Positions 44,096-52,900 of a stretch of 64,000 nucleotides of DNA are shown here, one piece after another (the stretch's first letter is position 1; each line of letters begins with the position of its first letter). Under the pieces are notes generated by a model, which was given only the letters and a program-made list of their open reading frames with translations, had not been told where the DNA came from and did no database searches. This stretch comes from Flaviflexus huanghaiensis (lineage in GTDB: Bacteria > Actinomycetota > Actinomycetes > Actinomycetales > Actinomycetaceae): NCBI RefSeq assembly GCF_014118685.1, contig NZ_JACFAK010000010.1:1-64000 (forward strand), written 5' to 3'. Both the position numbers and the translations under genes were made by a program.

Positions 44096-45009
44096 TGCCC
44101 CAAATCTGCGATGTGGCGGAGCCGCTCGCGGTAGTCGGCCACATCAGTACGAGACTCGACGCCAAGAATGTTGAGAGCATCGAGCATCCGCGGCCAATCG
44201 GTTTCCTCGAACCGGTACCCGTCCCATCCGTTGTCGTCTGTGCCGACAGGCTTGCCGCGGGCGCGAAGGTGATCGCCCGCACCGGGCGCGAGGTAGACGG
44301 TGGCGGTGACGGGGTCGAATGAACGAACGGTGATCGGCTCGGGTGTGTAGCCCGTCGGCTCGAGCGCCTCGACGGAGACGATGCGGGACAGCCGGAAGTT
44401 GCGGATCTCCGGAGCCGTCTGCTCCATGTCGTCCGCGCCCGTCCCGACTGCAGTTCTGTTTCCGCGGCAGTAGAACTGGCCGAGAGTCTCCCACACGCCG
44501 TGGACCTCGACCGTGTAAAAACGGCGCCGCGGGTTTCGGACGTTGTCGTACTCGATGAGGACCGGGGTCCGATGCGCGATGGCGTCGACGATATCGAACA
44601 GGTGCCCGATATCGGGAAGAGCGATGAGGACGGCAGCGTGATCATCCGTGATGCTAGCACCGCCAAGAAGCTTGCGAACCGTCCTCTTCGCGACCTTGTG
44701 CAGGTCAGCCCTGCCAGTGAGAGAATCCGCCGCGAGCCGCAGAAGCGTGAGATCGGCGGCATCGAGATCGAGTGCGACAAGCCCGTCTAGGTTGAGCTCG
44801 AAGATTGGGTCCTCATCGTCGCTTTGCGAAACGGGGTAGCCGTACTCCCGAAGCTTGTCGATGTCGCGGGTGAGCGCCTTCGCCCTGTCCGCTCCCGACT
44901 GGTCGTAGCCGAGCTTGTAGAGCTCGGAGCGTCTGCGCGGCTCGTCGACAAGGTTGGCAAGGAGCTGGAACAGTCTCCTGCCGGGGTCATACGTTCGAGT
45001 ACCTGTCAC
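44092..45009 (-). CDS. pafB: WYL-domain regulator PafB
   Basis: This 305-residue partner of PafC begins TRTYDPGRRLFQLLANLVDEP, the usual PafB opening. An HTH (ADRAKALTRDIDKLREYGYPV) and a WYL domain at about 145-220 (TPVLIEYDNVRNPRRRFYTV, then GQFYCRGNRTA) follow. The proteasome-accessory ligase gene pafA, usually just upstream, is not present; a divergent DUF3866 gene takes its place. Expression is probably leaderless, since TATTCT ends seven bases before GTG 45009. It begins the operon pafB-pafC-(93 aa)-tatA-tatC-dgk-helY. Confidence 0.87.
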   Translation of the reverse strand: MTGTRTYDPGRRLFQLLANLVDEPRRRSELYKLGYDQSGADRAKALTRDIDKLREYGYPVSQSDDEDPIFELNLDGLVALDLDAADLTLLRLAADSLTGRADLHKVAKRTVRKLLGGASITDDHAAVLIALPDIGHLFDIVDAIAHRTPVLIEYDNVRNPRRRFYTVEVHGVWETLGQFYCRGNRTAVGTGADDMEQTAPEIRNFRLSRIVSVEALEPTGYTPEPITVRSFDPVTATVYLAPGAGDHLRARGKPVGTDDNGWDGYRFEETDWPRMLDALNILGVESRTDVADYRERLRHIADLGQ

Positions 45010-45016
45010 AGGCTCA

Positions 45017-45036
45017 AGAATAGCCCACGTTAAGAT
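45017..45036. promoter_or_regulatory. Face-to-face leaderless -10 elements of pafB and the DUF3866 gene
   Basis: On the minus strand TATTCT (45022-45017) is followed by seven bases and GTG 45009 of pafB. On the plus strand TAAGAT (45031-45036) is followed by seven bases and GTG 45044. The start codons are only 34 bp apart, so the two promoters overlap. Confidence 0.6.
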
Positions 45037-45043
45037 GGGACTC

Positions 45044-46150
45044 GTGATGACATGGCGTAGCGGCGTGACCCTCGAACCGGGCGATACGTGGGCAGGAGCC
45101 GAGGAGTGGTGGGTCGATGTGGACGGCGCGCGTTACCGTGCACTGGCCTACACCGACCTCGTCGGCCCGCTCGAGATCGGTGAGCGGGTCCTTCTCAACT
45201 CGACCGCGGTCGATCGTCACCTCGGGTCCGGCGGCTACCTCTTCATCGTCGCACCGCTCGACCGGCTCCCGACGCCCACTCCCGGCCCGGGCCATATTGT
45301 CAAGGCTCGCTACATGCCTCAACAGAATATGGTGCTGGCAGTTGACGAACAGGACTCACCTCATCACGAAACCGTCCAAGACGCGGATGGTCTCGATGGT
45401 ATGCCCGTCATTGTCGCCGACCTCCATTCCGCCCTGCCGGCGATTGTCGCAACTGCGCGATACCACGTCCCTGACGTGAGAATCGCCTACGTTCATACGG
45501 ATACTGCTGCCCTGCCGATTGCCTTCTCGAAAACAGCCGCCCATCTCAAAGCGCGCGGCGACATCACAACGATCACAGCGGGACAGTCCTTCGGTGGAGA
45601 TCTCGAGGCGGTCAATCTCCACACCGCTCTCCTTGCAGCGCGACATGTCATCGGTGCTGACATTGCTGTTGTCGTCCAGGGGCCCGGCAATGTCGGGACG
45701 GGCACAACCTGGGGTTTCTCCGGAACGGCCGTCGGCGAGGCCATTAATGCGATCAATCTGCTTGGTGGAACCGCGCTTGCGACGCTGCGAGTGTCCCAAG
45801 CTGATCATCGTGCCCGCCACCGCGGCATCTCCCATCATTCGCTCACGGCCTACACGAAGGTTGCACTCACACCGGCTCTCGTCCCGACGACCAGAGAAAA
45901 CATCGGTCGCGACATTCTCACGAGGATCGAGGCTCACTATCCCACGCTGGTCCGAACGGGCTGGCTCACCCTCATTGAGGTAAGTGGAATCCGGGACGCT
46001 CTCGAGCACTCCCCGGTCCCACTGAGAACGATGGGAAGGGGACTGCCCGAGGACTATGCCGCCTTCGCTTTCGCTGGCGCCGGCGGTGTTCTCGCAGCGC
46101 AGATGATCGCCGACGCTCGCCGAGTTCCACCTGCCGACCGCCGGCTCTAA
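45044..46150 (+). CDS. DUF3866 family protein
   Basis: This 368-residue protein matches actinobacterial DUF3866 proteins. The opening MTWRSGVTLEP is followed by RALAYTDLVGPLEIGERVLLN, and GGYLFIVAPL and HIVKARYMPQQNMVLAVDEQ are the middle motifs. The conserved PGNVGTGTTWGFSGTAVGEA is glycine-rich and suggests nucleotide or cofactor binding. RVSQADHRARHRGISHHSLTAY carries several conserved His. The function is unknown. GTG 45044 or ATG 45047 is the likely start, given the TAAGAT seven bases upstream. It converges on the metal ATPase gene with nine bases between stops. Confidence 0.75.
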   Translation: MMTWRSGVTLEPGDTWAGAEEWWVDVDGARYRALAYTDLVGPLEIGERVLLNSTAVDRHLGSGGYLFIVAPLDRLPTPTPGPGHIVKARYMPQQNMVLAVDEQDSPHHETVQDADGLDGMPVIVADLHSALPAIVATARYHVPDVRIAYVHTDTAALPIAFSKTAAHLKARGDITTITAGQSFGGDLEAVNLHTALLAARHVIGADIAVVVQGPGNVGTGTTWGFSGTAVGEAINAINLLGGTALATLRVSQADHRARHRGISHHSLTAYTKVALTPALVPTTRENIGRDILTRIEAHYPTLVRTGWLTLIEVSGIRDALEHSPVPLRTMGRGLPEDYAAFAFAGAGGVLAAQMIADARRVPPADRRL

Positions 46151-46159
46151 ACAGCCGCT

Positions 46160-48070
46160 CTAACGGGCGGACGCGCTTTCGAGCTCGCGCTGTGCGGTGA
46201 GGAGAGTGGCGGGAGCGCGAGATGCTCGCAAGCCATTGAGGATGACGATAATCTCTCCGACCTCGTGGACGAGGACGACCGCGGCGAGGCCGAGGACGCC
46301 ACTGATGGCGAGCGGCATGAGGGCGGTGATGATGACGAGTGAGAGGGCGATGTTCTCGTCGATGATCCGCCTGCCCCTGCGGGCGTGGCGGACCGCCTGC
46401 GGTAGCAGGCGAAGGTCATCGCCTAGAAGAGCGATCTCAGCTGATTCGATCGCCACATCCGATCCCGCCTGGCCCATGGCGATTCCAAGATCAGCAGAAG
46501 CCAGGGCCGGGGCGTCGTTGATTCCATCGCCGACCATGGCTGTCCGCCCGCTTGTCGACAGCTGGGAAATGGCGGCAGCCTTGTCTTCGGGCCGAAGACT
46601 CGCGCGAACATCATCGATGCCAGCTTTGGAAGCCAGCGCATCGGCCGTCTGCTGGTTGTCTCCCGTCAGCATGACCGTGCGAATGCCGTCCTCGTGGAGA
46701 AGCGAAATCGCGTGGGTTGCCTCGGGTCTCAGCTCGTCACGCAGGCCGATGACACCGGCAACGTCATCGTCGCGGTGAACAACGACGATCGTCATGCCGG
46801 CCCGCTGGAGCTCGTCAACCGTACCGGAGAGTGCTCCGGGGTCCAGCCACGTGGGGTTGCCAACCGCAATGGCGGCACCATCGACCATTCCCGTCATACC
46901 CAGTCCTGCTGATTCTCCCGCGTCGGATGCTGGCGGCGCCGACACGGAACCGGCGATCGCGCGCGCTAGCGGATGGGTGCTGTGCTGTTCGAGTGCGGCT
47001 GCCCACGACAAGACATCACGTTCGGAATAACCCGGTGCGCTGACAACCTCGACGACCACCGGCTTGCTTTCTGTCAGCGTTCCGGTTTTGTCGAACGCCA
47101 TCGTTCGGATCCCGCCGAGCTCTTCAAAGGCTGCTCCGGACGTAAAGATGACGCCCATGCGGCTGGCGGCGCCGACCCCGGCGACGACGGTCAGGGGTAC
47201 GGAGATCGCGAGCGCACAGGGTGATGCGGCGACGAGAACGACGAGGGCGCGTGTGATCCAGAGGTCCGGATCGCCGAGCAGGGAACCGATGATGGCAACT
47301 GCGGCGGCGAGGATGAGGACTCCGGGAACGAGGGGCCGGGCAAGCCGGTCCGCGATTCGGGCGCGTTCTCCCTTCTCCTCCTGGGCCTGCTGAACGAGCC
47401 GGACGACGGTTGTTAGCGAGTTGTCAGTACCGCTCGCGGTGGCAGTCATCGTCAGTGGGCCGGAAAGATTGATGGATCCGGCGAGCGCCTCATCGCCAGC
47501 GCTGACGTCGACGGGGATTGATTCACCGGTGATCGCGGACGTGTCGAGGCCGCTTCTGCCGTCGGCGATCATGCCGTCCGTTGGGACCCGTTCGCCCGCT
47601 TTGACGAGGATCGTGTCGCCGACTTTGAGGTCTGCGACCGGGACTGTGCGGGCCGGCCCGTCGATGATCGTCGCGGTGTCGGGGACGAGGGTGAGGAGAG
47701 CCCCGAGCCCCGACCGGGCCCGGTCCATGGCTCGGTCCTCCAGGGCTTCGACGATGGAGTAGAGGAAAGCAAGGGCGGCTGCCTCTTCCACGTAGCCAAG
47801 GATGATGGCGCCGGTGGCGCTGATCGTCATGAGCAGGCCGATACCGAGCTGGCGTTCCATGACGAGCCGGCGAAGGGCTCCTGGTGCGAATGTGTATCCG
47901 CCGAGCACGAGGCCCGCCCAATAGAATGCTGTCCCGGTCCCTCCGAGCCATTCGGTTATGAAACCGGAGGCGAGGGCGATGCCGGAAAGGATCGGAAGGA
48001 GGATCTGCCGATCCTGCCACCAGGCGGCGGTCTTTTCGATCTCGTCGTGGTCACATCCGCACGCGCTCAT
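46160..48070 (-). CDS. Heavy-metal P1B ATPase (Zn/Cd/Co group)
   Basis: This 636-residue pump has a short Cys/His-rich N-terminus (MSACGCDHDE), membrane helices from about residue 18, and actuator ITGESIPVD. The membrane motif AASPCALAIS has Cys285. FDKTGTLTES carries phosphorylated Asp327, THPLARAI the HP locus, and MVGDGINDAPALASADLGIAMG the hinge. SPC is found in P1B-4 (Co2+/Zn2+) and some CadA-like pumps, so the metal could be Zn2+, Cd2+ or Co2+. It overlaps the ArsR gene by four bases (ATGA) and is presumably controlled by it. An upstream ATG in frame lies inside the arsR gene and was not used. Confidence 0.85.
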   Translation of the reverse strand: MSACGCDHDEIEKTAAWWQDRQILLPILSGIALASGFITEWLGGTGTAFYWAGLVLGGYTFAPGALRRLVMERQLGIGLLMTISATGAIILGYVEEAAALAFLYSIVEALEDRAMDRARSGLGALLTLVPDTATIIDGPARTVPVADLKVGDTILVKAGERVPTDGMIADGRSGLDTSAITGESIPVDVSAGDEALAGSINLSGPLTMTATASGTDNSLTTVVRLVQQAQEEKGERARIADRLARPLVPGVLILAAAVAIIGSLLGDPDLWITRALVVLVAASPCALAISVPLTVVAGVGAASRMGVIFTSGAAFEELGGIRTMAFDKTGTLTESKPVVVEVVSAPGYSERDVLSWAAALEQHSTHPLARAIAGSVSAPPASDAGESAGLGMTGMVDGAAIAVGNPTWLDPGALSGTVDELQRAGMTIVVVHRDDDVAGVIGLRDELRPEATHAISLLHEDGIRTVMLTGDNQQTADALASKAGIDDVRASLRPEDKAAAISQLSTSGRTAMVGDGINDAPALASADLGIAMGQAGSDVAIESAEIALLGDDLRLLPQAVRHARRGRRIIDENIALSLVIITALMPLAISGVLGLAAVVLVHEVGEIIVILNGLRASRAPATLLTAQRELESASAR

Positions 48071-48441
48071 GAGGCACCTCCGTCGCATCCGGTGACGGCG
48101 CAGTCGGGGTCGAGGCAGGGTGCACTTTCGTCGACGGCGAGGGTGATGGTGACGAGAGTTCGCAGGGCGTTAGCGAGGTGGCTGTCAGCTATCTCGTACC
48201 GTGTGTGCCGCCCTTCTGCCACGGCGGTGACGATTCCGCAGTCGCGTAGGCAGGCGAGGTGATTGGACACGTTCGGCCGCGTCAGGCCGAACGTGTTCGC
48301 AAGGTCGGAGGGGTATGCGGGGCCATCGAGGAGGGTGAGGAGGATCTGGGAGCGGGTCGAGTCCGCCATCGCCCTGCCAAGCCTGCGCATGACATCCAGC
48401 TGGCGGGTTGCCGCGCCGCGGCTCACGTCAATGTTCAACAC
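48067..48441 (-). CDS. ArsR/SmtB-family metal-sensing repressor (CmtR-like)
   Basis: This 124-residue winged-helix repressor has ADSTRSQILLTLLDGPAYPS and the recognition helix LTRPNVSNHLACLRDCGIV, with Cys in the CLRDC loop. The C-terminal Cys cluster (APCLDPDCAVTGCDGG) resembles the Cd/Pb-sensing CmtR group, in which Cys from the C-terminus and the DNA-binding helix bind metal. Metal binding would release the operator and allow expression of the ATPase. GTG 48441 follows TATAGT by seven bases (leaderless). The stop overlaps the ATPase start. Confidence 0.88.
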   Translation of the reverse strand: MLNIDVSRGAATRQLDVMRRLGRAMADSTRSQILLTLLDGPAYPSDLANTFGLTRPNVSNHLACLRDCGIVTAVAEGRHTRYEIADSHLANALRTLVTITLAVDESAPCLDPDCAVTGCDGGAS

Positions 48442-48470
48442 ATGCTGAACTATACAGCGTGCAGTGAACT
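48433..48470 (-). promoter_or_regulatory. arsR promoter with GTTCA/TGAAC operator-like repeats
   Basis: On the minus strand TATAGT (48454-48449) is followed by seven bases and GTG 48441. Around it, GTTCA-N8-TGAAC (48433-48450) forms an inverted repeat and a third copy of TGAAC occurs at 48465-48469. The repeats overlap the -10 and the start, where an ArsR dimer would block transcription. Confidence 0.5.
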
Positions 48471-48512
48471 GTTGGTAACCGGGTCTGACCGAGTCCGGTC
48501 AGTGGGCGGGAT

Positions 48513-49838
48513 TCACTCGGGCTTGGCAGACACGTCGGGAAGGGTGCCGCCAGCGAAAACTCCGACGAGGCCGAGGGCCGCGAGAACGAGGAGAGCCCAA
48601 ATGATGCCGAAGGCTGCGATCGCTGAGCTGATTGCGCCGACGAGAAGGAGGATGATCCCCATGGCCGTATTCGACACGGCCGTATATGTCGTGCGTGTGT
48701 CGCCCTCTGCCATGTCGACAATGTAGGTTTTCCTCGCGACTCGGACGCCGGTGTGAGTGAGACGGAGAAGAAAGTAGCCGAGGATGAAGACGACTGTCCC
48801 CACCCACGAGTTTCCGTCAAAGCCAGGCAAGGAGACGGCGACGACGACGGCGACGATGATGGCAGAGGCAAGGCCGGCTCCGATGCTCATGAGCCGCCTG
48901 CTCGATCTGTCAGCGAACCGGCCGAAGAGGCGGCCGCCAATGAGGGCGGCGAGGCCGGAGGCGATGACGAAACCGCCGAGGCCGACAAGGACGTTCGAAC
49001 CCCGCTGGATCGACATCGTGACAATGAAGGGCGGGCTGAGGGCTGAGACGAGGAGAAGGCTGCGGACAAGAACGAATCTGTGGAACACATCGTCATCCCT
49101 CAGCAGGGCAACCATGGAAGAGAACCAGTTCGACGAATCGTCCGAGGAGTCTGCATCCCCCTCATCGGCCGGCTCGTTGATGCTCGCATAGACAAGGGCG
49201 ACAAGGACCCACAGAACAGCGCCTCCCGAAAGCATGAGTGCGAGTTCGCCAGCCGAGAGGCTTTCGCCTCCGAAGATGCGGATGGCGAGGCCGAGGGTGA
49301 TGGCAACGATGCCGGAAGCTGTCGTCGCAAGTCCGGTAATCTGGCCCCGCTCCCCCTTCGGGATCGTTCGGCCCTGGACGTCCTTCGACGAGATCGACCC
49401 GAGGCAACGGCCAAGCGAGAAGGCAGCGAGTGCACTGATGATGAGAATCCCCGCTGTCAGCCCCTCGGCCAGCGCGGCAGTGCCCGCCATGAAGGCAACG
49501 GACGCCGCTTGAATGAGTGCTCCGGTGACGAACACCCACTTGCGGTGCTTCACCCTCAGCACGAGCGGGGTGAGGAAGGCCTGGGGCAGCATCGAGCCCG
49601 ATTCGCGGATCGGGACGAGGACACCCGTGAGGGAAGTTGGGACACCGAGGACAGCGAAGAGCCACGGCAGCACGGTCGAGGCATTGACGATCTGGTCACC
49701 CGATGACTGGAGTGCGTGACCGACAACTTGGCGCAGGCCGTTCGAGGGAATATGTCGTTGCACCTCGTCCGGCATGTCCTCCGCGGCCTGCGGACTTCGG
49801 GTCACGATGGCTGAATAGATTTTCTCAACTGTGCTCAC
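48513..49838 (-). CDS. MFS transporter
   Basis: This 441-residue protein has twelve hydrophobic segments, with a long N-terminal polar region (about 55 residues) and a central loop SINEPADEGDADSSDDSSNW. GRLFGRFADRSSRRLMSIGA (about 315-335) is the G..AD..GRR-like motif after the seventh segment. The N-terminal SLTGVLVPIRESGSMLPQAF is unlike standard antiporter motifs. A TAGGGT lies six bases before GTG 49838. The substrate is unknown. Confidence 0.75.
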   Translation of the reverse strand: MSTVEKIYSAIVTRSPQAAEDMPDEVQRHIPSNGLRQVVGHALQSSGDQIVNASTVLPWLFAVLGVPTSLTGVLVPIRESGSMLPQAFLTPLVLRVKHRKWVFVTGALIQAASVAFMAGTAALAEGLTAGILIISALAAFSLGRCLGSISSKDVQGRTIPKGERGQITGLATTASGIVAITLGLAIRIFGGESLSAGELALMLSGGAVLWVLVALVYASINEPADEGDADSSDDSSNWFSSMVALLRDDDVFHRFVLVRSLLLVSALSPPFIVTMSIQRGSNVLVGLGGFVIASGLAALIGGRLFGRFADRSSRRLMSIGAGLASAIIVAVVVAVSLPGFDGNSWVGTVVFILGYFLLRLTHTGVRVARKTYIVDMAEGDTRTTYTAVSNTAMGIILLLVGAISSAIAAFGIIWALLVLAALGLVGVFAGGTLPDVSAKPE

Positions 49839-49844
49839 GCATGA

Positions 49845-49850
49845 ACCCTA
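49845..49850 (-). promoter_or_regulatory. -10 element for the leaderless 49838 MFS gene
   Basis: On the minus strand TAGGGT is followed by TCATGC and GTG 49838. Confidence 0.45.
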
Positions 49851-49981
49851 GTCCATCGCCTCACAGCGTGCCCGCAAAGCTGGCCCGCGACCGGGGCTTT
49901 CTCTCGTCGACGCCACGCTGGCGTTCCCCCGTTCAGTCCGGGAGGTTCGTCGCTGTCGACAGCCGGCGCCGGCGCGCAGGC

Positions 49982-52900
49982 TCAGCTGTCAGCTCCGACG
50001 AGCCGAGCAAACCGGCTGAGCTCCGCGAGGTTCGACGGCGTTGTCGGCATGTGGTCGACGAGGCCGGGTGAGTAGACGATGTAGGCGATCCACATGGCTC
50101 GGGAGATAGAGACGTTGAGCCTGTTGCGCTGGAGAAGGAATTCGAGCCCACGAGGCACATCAGCCGCCGAGGACGCCGCAAGAGTCGTCACCGCAATGGC
50201 AGCTTCCTGCCCCTGGAACCGGTCGACGGTGCCAACCTTGACGTTCGAGAGCCCGGCCTCGTCGAGTGCTCTGCGGACCGTGTTGACCTGAGCGTTGTAG
50301 GGGCTGACGACAATGATGTCGTCCTGTTCGAGGGGCCGTGTCTCACGGCCGTCATACCACTGCTGACCAAGGTGAGAGTGGGCGATCCTCACGACCTCGT
50401 CTGCTTCCTCGGTCGAGGACGTGACGTTGCCCCTGTGATGAAGCGGGATTGCTTTGACACCGGGACGGACGCCAGCGAGCTTGCGCTGCGTTGTCGAGGC
50501 GTGTGACCGGAGCTTGCCCTCGTATGAGAGCTCTGACACGGCGCGCGTGACTGCGCCATCCATGCGCCGGGATTCGGGAAGGAAATATCCGTATTCGGGC
50601 GGGAGCACGTCATGTCCCGCGCTGAGGAATCCGAGCGCGGACGTGTCGACCGGTTCGGGGTGCGAGCCGATCGTGACCTGTGGGAGCTGTTGAGGGTCTC
50701 CGACGAGCAGGAGCCGCGTCGCACATGGCGCAGTGGCAATCGTGTTGGCGAGAGAGAACTGCCCAGCTTCGTCGATGACGAGCAGGTCGAGGCTGGCGGC
50801 GGGCAGGCGAGAAAAGCACCACGCCGTGCCCCCGATAAGTGCCGCCTGTCCGGGCCGGAACCGTTCCGTCTCTGCGTTGCGAACGTGCGTGATCGGGATC
50901 GGCAGCGGCGGCCGATCCGCAGTCTGGGCCTTGCAGATCAGATGCGGCTCCAAACCGAAGCGGTGGGCGGTCAACAGAACGTTGTCGACGACCTTGTGCG
51001 ATTGGGCAACGACACCGACCCGCCACCCATCCCGAACGAGCGCAACGATCGTGTTCGCAGCGACATACGTCTTTCCCGTTCCGGGTGGTCCCTGCACGGC
51101 GAGATAGCTATGGTCAAGATCCCGCAATGATGCGACGACCGCGGGGTTGTCAGCGTCCATCGGGGCCGGGCCAGAGCCGCTGAGAAACCGCGGGGGCCGC
51201 CGCGACAGGAGGTCGCCCACCGGATCAGCGGGCATCGCCCCCAGCGCATAGGCCCGGCGCACCCAGGTCTCGATCGCATCCGCGAGACCGCCAGTTTCCA
51301 GCGGTGGGCCGGGCACGACCGCGATCGGAGCGAGGTCATGGGGTTCGATCCCACCTGGCAGCCGCTCGCTCACGGTTACCGAGCCGTCGGTGATCTCACC
51401 CAATGTGGCTGAGATGGCGACGCGCTGGCCACCGGCGGACAGGAGTCCGGACTCATAGATGAGATAACAGGAATTCTCCTTCGGCGTGCTTCCCGGAGAC
51501 CATTCGCCGGTCAGCACAAGGTCTCGCGACAGCGTCTTCGCCCGCGGCTTCACCGACCAGTCGCGCTCGATGGCCGCCTCCTCGACAAGGAAGACATCTC
51601 TGTTGCCCGACCACTGGTCGACCGGGTCGTCAAGGCGCGCATAGTGCGCCCACCAGAAAGACTTGTCTTCTCGGCGGTGATAGTGCAGTGCGGCTGCCGC
51701 GAGACCCCAGGCCCTTTCATCGGCCGTACGGTTCACGTCAAACCGGTCGCCAGCACGCTTCGCTACCTGGGTCTCGAGTGCCGTGCGCGCCTCGACTTTC
51801 GCCTGCTCTTGTTCCTTCTTCGTTTGCCGTGTCCCCGAGTCGGTCGTGACAGACCCACCCGCTCCGTCGCCGGCCGCGATGGGAAGCGCGCGCAGCCAAT
51901 CACGCAGCCGAAGGGTCGACAGACAGTCATACCTGTTGTAGTCCGCGATCTCGTCCAGGACCGCTTGTGCCTCGTCAGTGCGGCCTGCGTCACCGAGCTC
52001 GACGTAGTGCGCATACTGAGTGACACTGTCCGCCGCCGTTGTCACACCTTCGCGATGATCGGCACCCATGTAGAGAACCTCAACAGCCTTGATCGAATAC
52101 GACGGGGCCCCGATTCGTAGCGCTCGCCTCACCGTCGCATACAGGTCGACGAGAACGCCCTCGCGGAGCAGGGTGTCGACCCTCTCCTCCCCCACCCCGT
52201 GACGTTGCGCAAGCGACGCAAGGTGCGCCCTCTCGTAGCTCGCGTAGTGATAGACATGCATGTCGGGATGATCTCGCCTGCGGGCTTCGACGTCATCGAG
52301 GAAGTCAAGGAGCGCCTGCCGCTCCTGCTTCATGTCATGCGCCCAGAACGCCGTGAACTCACCGGAGGTGTCAACGAGCCCAAACAGATAGTCGAGACCC
52401 CATGTCGCACCATCGGCCGTCCACAGCGGATCACCCTCAAAGTCGAAGAAGATGTCGCCGTCGCTTGGAGCTGGCAGCGCCGCGAGCGCGTGCGGGTCGA
52501 TGACCCTGACGAGAGGCTCACTCCGCCCCTCGCTGGCGATCTGCAATGCGGCTTGGTCTGACAGGGTCGACAGGGTCTGCACCGGCACCCCGCCCGTCGG
52601 CGCGCCACTCTTCCACGCGGCAACATCGTCAATTGTTTTGAGGCCGGCCGACCGGAGCTTGGCACGCTGAGCGCCTCGCAAGCCGTGGATAAGCCACATG
52701 TCGCGATGCTCGGCGATAGCTGCGGCGCAGTCCTCGCATGAGCCGCACCGTGAATACCGGTCGTCTTCCCACCCGACAGGTCTGCCAGATGCGAGCTGTT
52801 CTCCAACGATCGCGGCGAGTCTCCTCCGGCGCAGAACATACATGGGCTCGATGTCCTTCAGCCGATGGGTGCTCGTTGTTCCATCACCGAGGACAAGATC

